Origin: a bacterium
Lineage (GTDB): Bacteria; Zixibacteria; MSB-5A5; WJJR01
NCBI GenBank assembly: GCA_035559435.1
Contig: DATMBC010000070.1
Location: 1 to 64,000, forward strand
DNA: 64,000 bases
Reading direction: 5' to 3'
In this document: one piece after another, positions 17,698 through 26,376 of the stretch
Layout: each line of letters starts with the position of its first letter
How positions within the stretch are numbered: the stretch's first letter is position 1
Notes under the pieces: generated by a model
The model's input: the letters and a program-made list of their open reading frames with translations, nothing else
Told to the model about the DNA's origin: nothing
Databases searched by the model: none
Program-made: the position numbers and the translations under genes

Positions 17698-17727
17698 AGG
17701 CCCCCGCCATCGCGGGGGCTTTTCTTT
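17698..17727. terminator. Rho-independent terminator between convergent genes
   Basis: GCCCCCGC (17700-17707), loop CATC and GCGGGGGC (17712-17719), then TTTTCTTT. The A-run GGGAAAGG on the other side lets it also serve the leftward operon ending at 17731. Confidence 0.8.
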
Positions 17728-17730
17728 CGG

Positions 17731-18822
17731 CTAATCCCGCTCCAGCACGGTCACACAGAAGCGGTTCCCATCTGGGAGCATAGCGGTATCGGCGGCGCTG
17801 CGAACCAGCAGGCGCACGGCGTCGGACGGAAGCTGGTCGAGCGAAAGGTCGCCGGCGGTGCGCCATTCGCGCTCCGCCGGCCAGATGTCGCTTTTCTTGC
17901 CGCGGCGATGTGCGAGTGGCTTCGCATCATCCGGCAGCGCGCGCCACTGCCGCTCATCGACGTACTGGACAGCGCGCGCCCCGGCGGCCATGAGGGCATC
18001 GCGTCGGATGGCGATCCCATAGGGCTCGAACGACCAGCGCGACCATCGGGGGCGCCAACGCACGAGAGACAGCGATTCGGGCGGCGGCAGCGCCGTGAAG
18101 GCAACGACCGTCGCGCGCGCGCCGATCCGCCACGCGGAACCCCGGATACGCCCTTCCCTGACGATGCGCGCCAGCGTGCGGATCGCGCTGCGGCAGTACT
18201 CCCCGGTCGAATTCACCAGATCGGCGTAGTAATCAGCGTCGGACTCGCCGGGCCAGGGACCATGGCAGGCGCGGGTCCAGTGGATGAGCCAGTCGCCGGA
18301 CCAGGTTTGCAACTCCGGATTCAGCCGGGAGGAATCGAGACGCACGCGCTCATGGTGAGACCGGAGGTTGTACGGCACACGAAATTGCGGATCGATTTCG
18401 CGGTCAGTGGCGCCGGCAAGCAACTGCGCCAAAGTGCCATCGTGCCGAACCGACACCGGCACAATCCGGTCCGCCTGCGCGACAATCGCGCGATCTCGCG
18501 CATTCCACCAGGATTTCGCCGAGCGCGAACTCTCCGCCGGAACCTCGACGAACTCGACCGTCGACGAATCCAATGCAAAGCGTCGGAGAATCCCCGTCCG
18601 TTCCTCTCCGCGCATTGTCGTGGGGACGAGCAGCCGCAGCGGCGCGCGCAGATGCCCGCCGAGCCATGTCACCAGTTCCCAGGTGTTCAGCCCGACGCTC
18701 GAAACAACGACCCCACCCTGGGAGGCGGTGTGCTGCACCGCGCGGCAGGTTTGCCGCACCCAGGGATCGTCGCCGACCGGAGTCTTCGACTGCCGCGAGT
18801 TGAGAATCGCGACGCGGGTCAT
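17731..18822 (-). CDS. Unrecognised protein, last gene of the metal-transport operon; possible SLOG-like N-terminus
   Basis: 363 residues. Its ATG overlaps the stop of the upstream outer-membrane gene by 4 bp (ATGA), so it is translated from the same mRNA. I do not recognise the family with certainty. The N-terminal ~90 residues look like a Rossmann-type nucleotide-binding fold (RVAILNSRQSKTP, then GGVVVSSVGLNTWELVTWLG, then LRLLVPTT). The C-terminal ~100 residues (EPYGIAIRRDALMAAGARAVQYVD, then EREWRTAGDL) resemble the end of AbiGi/DUF2971-type proteins seen in phage-defence contexts. No signal peptide or membrane segment is apparent. Function is not assigned. Confidence 0.55.
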   Translation of the reverse strand: MTRVAILNSRQSKTPVGDDPWVRQTCRAVQHTASQGGVVVSSVGLNTWELVTWLGGHLRAPLRLLVPTTMRGEERTGILRRFALDSSTVEFVEVPAESSRSAKSWWNARDRAIVAQADRIVPVSVRHDGTLAQLLAGATDREIDPQFRVPYNLRSHHERVRLDSSRLNPELQTWSGDWLIHWTRACHGPWPGESDADYYADLVNSTGEYCRSAIRTLARIVREGRIRGSAWRIGARATVVAFTALPPPESLSLVRWRPRWSRWSFEPYGIAIRRDALMAAGARAVQYVDERQWRALPDDAKPLAHRRGKKSDIWPAEREWRTAGDLSLDQLPSDAVRLLVRSAADTAMLPDGNRFCVTVLERD

Positions 18823-19676
18823 CGCGCGTGTAATCGATAGTTGTTCGCGTGTTCAAATGACAAGTACAAGAAGAGCCCAACATCACGGCCCTCGTCAGAC
18901 CAGCGAATAGGCAGACCGAGTCCCGGAACGATCTGCCCCGCGGCGGTGTTGATCGCCGCCCTAGTGCCGGGGCAGACTACCGTCTCGGATGCGTGTGCGG
19001 CGCGTCCATGGCGGTTGACGTAACCGGTCCACGCGCGCACAGCCTCGAACATCACATTCACCTGGGGATGGATCAACAGCGCCAGACTCGCTCCGAGGTT
19101 GTAATCGATCAGATCCCGCGTCCCGGGGACATATCCGCCCGCGCCCCCACTTCTCACTTCGCGGCACGGGGTATAGGTCGCGCCGGCATTGACGTGCGCC
19201 ACAAGGGGACGCAATTGATCGATACTGACCGGCAGATTTGACTGGAACGACCAATTGCCCACGCTGCTGCGTTCGTCGGAGAGCGGCACGATCAACGACA
19301 CTCGAGGCGCAATGGCAACCCCTCCTGCTCCATCATCCAGTTGGAGCCGGTAACTCAGCAACAGGTCGGCGGGCCGGAGATTATCCTGCGCGCCGGACGA
19401 CGCAAAGACGAGCGTCCAGCTGCCTTGATGGCGTTGCGTGTGCAGCGGGAATTCCCCCGTCAGTGCCATACTCCAGGTCGACCGTGGGGCCGGGAAATGG
19501 GCAGCGGCAAGTACATGCTGTGCCACGCCGGGCTCCTGATTGTAAGCCTCCTCGATGAAAAACGAATTGTCGGCGATGATCCCGATGGCCGTCGGCTCTG
19601 ACGACGGCACTGCCTGTGCTTCGGCTCCGCCGCCGCTCAGCATGGCAGCGATGATCAACGTTTTAATTCGTCGCAT
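18819..19676 (-). CDS. Predicted outer-membrane beta-barrel protein in the metal-ABC operon
   Basis: 285 residues with a signal peptide (MRRIKTLIIAAMLSGGGAEA) and alternating beta strands throughout (LLSYRLQLDDGAGGVAIAPRVSLIVPL, GLFLYLSFEHANNYRLHAR). The pattern recalls the phenol-degradation-type outer-membrane 'transporter' family. It starts 10 bp after the end of the second permease and overlaps the following gene. Its place in the operon suggests an outer-membrane entry route for the metal, or a metal-responsive envelope protein (inference). Confidence 0.6.
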   Translation of the reverse strand: MRRIKTLIIAAMLSGGGAEAQAVPSSEPTAIGIIADNSFFIEEAYNQEPGVAQHVLAAAHFPAPRSTWSMALTGEFPLHTQRHQGSWTLVFASSGAQDNLRPADLLLSYRLQLDDGAGGVAIAPRVSLIVPLSDERSSVGNWSFQSNLPVSIDQLRPLVAHVNAGATYTPCREVRSGGAGGYVPGTRDLIDYNLGASLALLIHPQVNVMFEAVRAWTGYVNRHGRAAHASETVVCPGTRAAINTAAGQIVPGLGLPIRWSDEGRDVGLFLYLSFEHANNYRLHAR

Positions 19677-19685
19677 GCTTGCCTC

Positions 19686-20775
<1,090 letters not shown>

Positions 20776-20795
<20 letters not shown>

Positions 20796-21927
20796 CCGCC
20801 ACCTCCCGGCCGCGCTCACGCAGCACCTGTTCGGCCCGGACATAACCCGCGGCGGTCAGATGCCACCGTCCCGCGGGATCGCGCGCGACCAGACCAGCGG
20901 CACGCAGCGCGCGCAGCGCGCGCCGAGTCCCGGCCGGCTCGACGCTCATCGACCGCACGACTCCGACATCGTGCGCGTGGACGGCATCGGGATGCTGTCG
21001 CGCCAATGTGTACAGATCAAGCAACGTCGCCTGTTCCTGAAATCGTCGGTCGCGGCGGCGTTGGGCGATGCGGGTCCACAGCAGGCCGCGGCGCGGCGCA
21101 CACAACAGCGAGACCGCCACCAGCACGCCGACACAAAGCACGATGGCCGGACCGGTCGGCACTCGCAGGGCGAGACTGGAGGCCGTCGCCCCCCCGACCC
21201 CGGCCAGCGCGCCAAAAAGCCCCGACAACAGGATCATGACCCCGAATCGGTCGGTCCACTGCCGCGCCGCCACCGCCGGCGCCACCACCATCGCGCTCAT
21301 CAACACCACGCCCACCATCTGCAGTCCGAGCACGATCCCAATTACCAGCACTGTGGTCAGCGCCACATCGATCGCGGTCACACGGAACCCCTGTACCTGA
21401 GCGTAGTCGGGATCGAAGGCCAGCAGTTTGAATTCTTTCCACAATAGCAACACCACCGCCAGGGCCGCCGCGCCGAACAGCGCCATAACACGCACATCCT
21501 CGGCCAGTACGGCCGAGGCCTGACCGAAGAGGAATTTGTCGAGCCCGGCTTGACGCGCATCGGGACGTTTCTGGATCAGCGAGAGCAGCACCAATCCCAG
21601 CCCGAAGAAAACCGACAACGTCAGGCCCAGAGCGGTGTCATACTTGACCCGCGTCGTCCGCACGATGCCAATGATCACCAGCGTCGCGGCCCACCCCGCC
21701 AACGCCGCGCCGATCAGCAGCACCATGGGCGCCTTCGAGCCCGTGAGCAGAAATGCCAGCGCGATGCCGGGCAGCGCGGTGTGCGAGACCGCATCGCCCA
21801 ACAGACTCTGGCGACGCAGGACCGCCAATGCGCCCAGCGCGCCGGCGGTCGCACCGAGAATCAGCGCGCCCAGCGCGACAGTGCGCAGGGTGTAATCACC
21901 CAACCAGGACGACGACCACCACTCCAT
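20776..21927 (-). CDS. Metal ABC transporter permease with C-terminal winged-helix-like tail (first of pair)
   Basis: 383 residues from ATG 21925-21927, two bases after the ATPase stop; a longer open frame upstream overlaps the ATPase and was rejected. ABC-3 permease features are LRRQSLLGDAVSHTALPGIAL, FDPDYAQVQGF and MVGVVLMSAMVVAPAVAAR. The ~100 C-terminal residues after the last helix are soluble and read as a DtxR-type winged helix (LLDLYTLARQHPDAVHAHDV, TRRALRALRAAGLVARD, GRWHLTAAGYVRAEQVLRE). It forms the channel with the next permease for Mn, Zn or Fe uptake. Confidence 0.9.
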
Positions 21928-21929
21928 GG

Positions 21930-22718
21930 CTATCGTGTCACGGTTCGCGGCGCCGGCGCTGTTTCCGGCCCCGACAAGATTGCCGCGCCGGTGGTCAATG
22001 CCGCCTTGCCGCCATAGGCGGCGCGCAGGTTGACATCGGTGAAGGCCTCGGCCATCGGCCCGGAGGCGATTCGTCGAACATTGAGAAGTGTGACCCAATC
22101 AAAGTACTCCGGACAGGTCTGCAGATCATGATGCACGACCAGAACGGTCTTACCGCGCTCACGCAGCGCGCGCAGTAAGTCGACAATGGCCCGCTCGGTG
22201 GTGGCGTCAACGCCCTGGAACGGCTCATCCATGAGATAGATGTCCGCATCCTGCACCAAGGCGCGCGCAATGAAGACACGTTGCCGCTGCCCGCCGGACA
22301 ACTGGCTGATCTGACGGTGGCGGAAGGCGGCCATGCCGACCTGCTCCAACGCCGCCAGCGCCCATTCGCGCTCGCGCGCGCCCGGACGACGCAGCCAGCC
22401 CAAGGCGCCGTAGCGCCCCATCATCACCACATCGAGCACATCGGTGGGAAAGTCCCAATCGACGCTGCCGTGCTGCGGCACATACCCCAGACGACGGCGC
22501 ACCCGCGCCAGCGGTTGTCCCAAGACAAGGATCCGTCCTGCCGCGGGCTTCACCACGCCGAGGATCGCCTTGATCAGGGTGGTCTTTCCCGCCCCGTTGG
22601 GGCCGACAATCGCCATCAGCACGCCGCCGGGCACAGCCAGATCGATGTCCCAGAGGACGGGTTTGTCGCGGTAAGCGACAGTGAGATCGTTGACCTCGAT
22701 GGCCAGCGGTGCCTTCAT
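21930..22718 (-). CDS. Metal ABC transporter ATP-binding protein (TroB/ZnuC/MntB type)
   Basis: 262 residues. Walker A is [11 protein letters not shown], the Q-loop region is [28 protein letters not shown] (typical of Mn/Zn transport ATPases), the signature is [15 protein letters not shown] and Walker B is [12 protein letters not shown]. The start overlaps the stop of the substrate-binding protein (ATGA). It powers uptake through the two permeases downstream. Confidence 0.95.
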   Translation of the reverse strand: MKAPLAIEVNDLTVAYRDKPVLWDIDLAVPGGVLMAIVGPNGAGKTTLIKAILGVVKPAAGRILVLGQPLARVRRRLGYVPQHGSVDWDFPTDVLDVVMMGRYGALGWLRRPGAREREWALAALEQVGMAAFRHRQISQLSGGQRQRVFIARALVQDADIYLMDEPFQGVDATTERAIVDLLRALRERGKTVLVVHHDLQTCPEYFDWVTLLNVRRIASGPMAEAFTDVNLRAAYGGKAALTTGAAILSGPETAPAPRTVTR

Positions 22719-23698
22719 GATGCCTCTCCGGCCGCGGAGTCGCCGCCGCGCGCAAGCGCTGCGACGATTGTCATGATGTTGTAACGCACCATCCCGAGGT
22801 ATGTGCCTTCGGGTGTGCCGGGGCTGCCCATGGCATCGGAGTAAAGCTGGCCGCCGATGGCGACCTCGAAACCGCCCGCCCGGACCGCCGCCTGCACGGC
22901 CTCGATGCTGCGGGTCGGCACCGACGATTCGACGAAGATCGCCGGAATGCGCCGCTCGGCGATGAACTGCGCCAGCGTCTGCACATCGGCGGTCCCCGCT
23001 TCGGTGACCGTCGATACTCCCTGCAACCCGCGGACGTCGAAACCATACGCGCGCCCAAAGTAGTGGAAGGCATCGTGCGCGGTGATCAGGACACGTTGTG
23101 CCGCGGGCAGACGCGCCGCCTGGGCGAGCACAAACTCATGAAGGGCCGCCAGCGAATCGCGGTACCGCGCCGCATTGGCGTCGTAGACTGCCGCGTGGGC
23201 CGAATCGAGCGCGATGTACGCGGCACGGACTGTCTCCAGCGCCTCCATCCACATTCTGACATCGAACCAGACATGCGGATCGTAGTTGCCGGCAAACTCG
23301 GGCGGCGCGGCCAGCCGGCTGCGGTCAATCCCGTCGGTCACCGCCACTGTAGGCACACGCGCGGCCATGCGCTCAAAGACGTCGGCCATCGCCCCTTCCA
23401 GGTGCAGGCCATTGTAGAAGATGATGTCTGCGCCGGCCAGGCGCTGGACATCTCCTTCGCTGGCCTTGTAGAGATGCGGGTCGACACCGGGGCCCATTAG
23501 CGCGTCGACCCGGACCCGCTCCCCCCCCACCTGCGCCGCGAGATCGGCGATCATCCCGGTGGTGGCCAGCACGCGAATCGGACGCGCGGCCAGGTTGCGA
23601 CCACGATCGACTCTTGGCTCGCCGCAGCCAATCGAATGCGACAGCACCAAGACAGACGCGACCATCAGGAGCGGAGATTTCAATTTCCATGCCTTCAC
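22715..23698 (-). CDS. Metal ABC transporter substrate-binding lipoprotein (TroA/ZnuA family)
   Basis: 327 residues with a lipoprotein signal ending in SHSIGC. Cluster A-I family motifs and metal ligands are visible: [43 protein letters not shown] and [10 protein letters not shown], giving His/His/His-or-Glu/Asp ligands. There is no long His-rich loop of the kind many ZnuA proteins carry. With an MntR-like repressor at the head of the operon this favours manganese, but zinc or iron cannot be excluded. Confidence 0.93.
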   Translation of the reverse strand: MKAWKLKSPLLMVASVLVLSHSIGCGEPRVDRGRNLAARPIRVLATTGMIADLAAQVGGERVRVDALMGPGVDPHLYKASEGDVQRLAGADIIFYNGLHLEGAMADVFERMAARVPTVAVTDGIDRSRLAAPPEFAGNYDPHVWFDVRMWMEALETVRAAYIALDSAHAAVYDANAARYRDSLAALHEFVLAQAARLPAAQRVLITAHDAFHYFGRAYGFDVRGLQGVSTVTEAGTADVQTLAQFIAERRIPAIFVESSVPTRSIEAVQAAVRAGGFEVAIGGQLYSDAMGSPGTPEGTYLGMVRYNIMTIVAALARGGDSAAGEAS

Positions 23699-23715
23699 GG
23701 GTTTTTCCCTTCATT

Positions 23716-24198
23716 CTACCCACGCCAGCCGGCGGTCCGTCCGGCGGGCAGATGCTCGAAATCGGCGATCGATGTCGATGCGGTGCGCGCAAAGCGGACC
23801 ATCGGCTCGCGCTGCGCCGGTGTGAGGTCTTGGACATACTCGAGAAACTCGTGCAGCCGCTGCGCCGCCAGAGGCGAGAGGCCATGCTCGATCTGGCAGG
23901 CGTCGCGTTCGGCGTCATCGGGTGACATGCCGAGGATGTCGACTAGGAAGCTGACGGTGTCGGCGTGGCGGTGGGTCAGATTCTCGGCGGTGCGCCGTCC
24001 GAGGTCAGATAGCCGCACCAGTCCACGCGCGCGGTGTTCGATGAACCCCGCTTCAGCCATACGACGCACGGTGCGGGTCACGGTCGGCAGACGGCACCCG
24101 AGTCGTTCCGCGATATCGGTGGTGCGCACGCCGGCATTGTCGAGGGAGAGGCGGTAGATGACCTCGAGATAATCCTGTTGGATCGGCGTAATGGGCAT
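23716..24198 (-). CDS. DtxR/MntR-family metal-dependent repressor
   Basis: 160 residues. The N-terminal winged helix (QQDYLEVIYRLSLDNAGVRTTDIAERLGCRLPTVTRTVRRM ... HRARGLVRLSDLGRR) is followed by the dimerisation and metal-binding half (HADTVSFLVDILGMSPDDAERDACQIEHGLSP) with the Cys-x-x-Glu-His core. There is no SH3 domain, as in MntR. It is the first gene of the operon. Two palindromes immediately upstream overlap its ribosome-binding site, so metal-dependent autorepression of the whole uptake operon is likely. Confidence 0.93.
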   Translation of the reverse strand: MPITPIQQDYLEVIYRLSLDNAGVRTTDIAERLGCRLPTVTRTVRRMAEAGFIEHRARGLVRLSDLGRRTAENLTHRHADTVSFLVDILGMSPDDAERDACQIEHGLSPLAAQRLHEFLEYVQDLTPAQREPMVRFARTASTSIADFEHLPAGRTAGWRG

Positions 24199-24201
24199 TA
24201 A

Positions 24202-24229
24202 TTACCTCACAGTAATTACCTGAGGGTAA
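24202..24229. promoter_or_regulatory. Tandem palindromic operator upstream of the DtxR/MntR gene
   Basis: Two abutting inverted repeats share the half-sites TTACC/GGTAA: TTACC-TCAC-AGTAA (24202-24215) and TTACC-TGAG-GGTAA (24216-24229). They lie between the start codon and an AT-rich -10-like TATTAT on the minus strand and include the GAGGTAA ribosome-binding site. Two sites exactly 14 bp apart suggest cooperative repressor binding. Confidence 0.7.
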
Positions 24230-24325
24230 ATAATACACCAAAAGACGAGCCGTGGTTGCTGTTTTTTGTATTTCATATAAGATCATATAGGACTTATACT
24301 TAAGTCACGACTTTGAGGAAAGGCA

Positions 24326-24796
24326 ATGAGCAATCCCGACTCTTTCATGTCCCTTCTCGAAATTCATCACCATCTGGATGAGACTCTGATCGATCACCAG
24401 ATCGCGCTGATGGAGTCGCGCTTGGAGGAGGCGTTGCCGCTTTGGCATGCGTTTGCCGGGGGACTGCTGGCGCATGCGGAGGATGAGGAACGGGAGATGC
24501 TGCCCGTCTATGCGGAACGTGTGCCGATCCCGCAAGGCGGCACGGTTGAGCTATTCCTGGCCGAGCACAACAAGATGCGCCTGTTTCTGCGCGAGATCGG
24601 CGACAAACTCGCCGCGCTCGAATCGGCCGCGCCCGACCGCCGCGCGATCCTGCACATCCTGGAACGTCAGTACGAACTCAAGCGCCTCATGGAGCACCAC
24701 GACATGCGCGAGCGCAACTTCCTCTACCCGCTACTGGATCAGCACACCACGGCCGAAGAGCGGCAAAGCATCCTGGCGGCCTGCCGCTGCAAGTAG
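24326..24796 (+). CDS. Hemerythrin-like HHE domain protein
   Basis: 156 residues from ATG 24326, with GAGGAAAGG upstream, divergent from the metal-uptake operon. The four-helix bundle ligand pattern is present: EIHHHLDETL, LLAHAEDEEREMLP, LAEHNKMR and MEHHDMRERNFLYPLLDQH. Such proteins bind a di-iron site and sense or bind O2, NO or oxidants, or store iron. An AT-rich promoter region with TATACT (24295-24300) precedes it. Shared regulation with the neighbouring metal operon is possible through the intervening operator. Confidence 0.88.
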   Translation: MSNPDSFMSLLEIHHHLDETLIDHQIALMESRLEEALPLWHAFAGGLLAHAEDEEREMLPVYAERVPIPQGGTVELFLAEHNKMRLFLREIGDKLAALESAAPDRRAILHILERQYELKRLMEHHDMRERNFLYPLLDQHTTAEERQSILAACRCK

Positions 24797-24817
24797 GCCC
24801 TATTGGTCCAGTAGAAC

Positions 24818-25404
24818 CTATTCTTGCTTTTTTCTTTTTTCGCTGCGCATGCGGTAGAGCCGCTCGGTAAAGCCACCTTCATTGACAAAGGCCGCTTCGA
24901 GTTGCCGGAGTTGGCAGTCGAGGAGGAAGTTGGCCTGATGGATGAGACATATCAGCGTATTGGCGGCCACTTTATGCGGCCGCTCTTCGACATAGGTCCT
25001 ATAGGTCAAATCGGACCGATTCTCGGCGTAGGCCAGCTTGCAGATTTGCTGAGCGGTCGGGTGATCCTTGGGCCATCGTGGCAAGTCGCGCTGCCTGAGA
25101 AAGTCCCGGTAGTCGAGCAACAACTCTTCGAGACTGGCCCTTGCCACTCCGATGAGCTTAAGCTCCATCTTCTTTGATGTCCCGGAGGTCTGGCTGCCTA
25201 TTCAATGTCATTGCGAGGACCGAAGGGACGAAGCAATCTCGCTCTTTGCCGTCCGCTGCGCGCCGTCTGCACCATCTGATCATGCAGGCGCGAGCGTTTG
25301 TCGATGAAGCGCTCACAGAACCGGACCGTGGCATCATAGACCGCTTCGACCTGCTGAAACGACTTCAGGTTTCTGTAGCCGCCATGGGATGGAATCCGCG
25401 CCAT
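24818..25404 (-). pseudogene. Four-helix-bundle (23S rRNA IVS/S23-type) protein, disrupted by a short repeat
   Basis: Two adjoining frames together make one S23/bAvd-like four-helix protein. The N-terminal half (25404 to 25246) reads YRNLKSFQQVEAVYDAT ... LHDQMVQTARSGRQ. The C-terminal half (from 25198 down to the stop at 24818) reads GSQTSGTSKKMELKL and then ASLEELLLDYRDFLRQR. Between them, where the family normally has N-I-A-E, lie 47 bp that belong to a dispersed palindromic repeat and shift the frame. The C-terminal half still has an internal Met, but the complete bundle cannot be made. Confidence 0.85.
25199..25245 (-). repeat. Dispersed palindromic repeat inserted in the four-helix gene
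   Basis: The plus-strand core reads CATTGCGAGGACCG followed by AAGGGACGAAGCAATCTCG, with ATTGC/GCAAT ends able to pair. It replaces about 12 bp of the ancestral coding sequence (net +35 bp). A degenerate relative (GGATTGCTTCGCGCGAC ... TTCGCGATGACGG) lies near 41557-41602. Confidence 0.7.
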
Positions 25405-25524
25405 GGGATTGGTCTCATAGGTCCAATTGGACCTTCTGGTCTTATGTTTTTCCGAGGCGCGGTCGTGCCAATCATCTTTCGGAGCGGGATTAGTGCTTCT
25501 CAGCTGTCGCCCCGAGATGCAGAG

Positions 25525-25560
25525 CAGGCTCGGCGGGAGCCTCGCCCTCCACGAGAACGG
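25525..25560. repeat. Short dispersed repeat
   Basis: GGCTCGGCGGGAGCCTCGC followed by CCTCC, related to the string between sufC and sufB at 2225. It lies in the ~170-bp non-coding stretch upstream of the four-helix pseudogene, which also holds the palindrome AGGTCCAATTGGACCT near 25420. Confidence 0.4.
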
Positions 25561-25575
25561 GATCTGTGAGTGCTG

Positions 25576-26304
25576 TTACTTCTTCAGCCCCAGGTACAGA
25601 AATACCCACGGGCGTAGCATCGACCACCAGCCGGAAATCGCGGGAATCTTGCTGTAGTTCTTCTTCGAGGCGGGGTAGGTCATGGCGACCGGGGCCTCGG
25701 TGACGCGGTAGCCGAGCTTGATGGCGTAGTAATGGATGTAGTATTCCATCTCGTACTTGTCCAGCCACGGCTGGTCGATATCCAGTTCGAGACGTTGCAC
25801 GATCTCAAGCCGGTAGGCGCGGAAGCCGCAGGTGACATCGCTGGAGTGAAAGCCGGTCATGACGCCGATCAGCCAGGAGACCACCGGAATGGCGAGCCGG
25901 CGAAACAGCGGCAGGTTTTCATGACGCCCCCCGGCCAGATAACGCGAGCCCTGCACGTAATCGAACTTCCCCGACAGGATCGGCCCGACCAGCGATGGGA
26001 TGTCGGCGGGATGCATCTTGCCGTTGCCGGCCATCGGCACGAAGATTTCATAGCCGTGCTCAAAGGCGTAGCGGAAGGCGGTGCGGAAGGCGGCGCCGAT
26101 GCCGCGGTTGGTTTCGTGGCGCAGGTAGGCGAACGGAAATCTCGCCACAATTTCCCCGGCGCCGTCGGTGGAGCCGTCATCGACCACCAGCACATCGTAG
26201 TCGCGTTCGGCGGGGAAACGCGCCAGCGTATCGGCCAGCTTCGCGCCCTCGTTGTAGACGAAGACGCAGGCGAGGATCTTCGGACGGGCGGTCGGCGTGG
26301 TCAT
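25576..26304 (-). CDS. Family 2 glycosyltransferase (dolichyl/polyprenyl-phosphate mannosyltransferase-like)
   Basis: 242 residues of GT-A fold: ACVFVYNEGAKLADTL, the nucleotide-binding DVLVVDDGSTDGAG, RHETNRGIGAAFRTAF, then FDYVQGSRYLAGGRHENLPLFRR and VTCGFRAYRLE. This is the DPM1-type layout without the C-terminal membrane anchor. Where DPM1 relatives usually show a D-x-D-like segment there is MAGNGKMHPAD, an unusual variant. It lies 72 bp downstream of a DUF2723 protein-mannosyltransferase-like gene, so it may supply that enzyme's lipid-linked sugar donor (inference). Confidence 0.85.
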   Translation of the reverse strand: MTTPTARPKILACVFVYNEGAKLADTLARFPAERDYDVLVVDDGSTDGAGEIVARFPFAYLRHETNRGIGAAFRTAFRYAFEHGYEIFVPMAGNGKMHPADIPSLVGPILSGKFDYVQGSRYLAGGRHENLPLFRRLAIPVVSWLIGVMTGFHSSDVTCGFRAYRLEIVQRLELDIDQPWLDKYEMEYYIHYYAIKLGYRVTEAPVAMTYPASKKNYSKIPAISGWWSMLRPWVFLYLGLKK

Positions 26305-26376
26305 CGGATCGTCACACAGCGGCCCGGCTCACGGGTGTGAGACCGGGCCGCGTCAGGATCTCGGTGTCGGTCTCCC

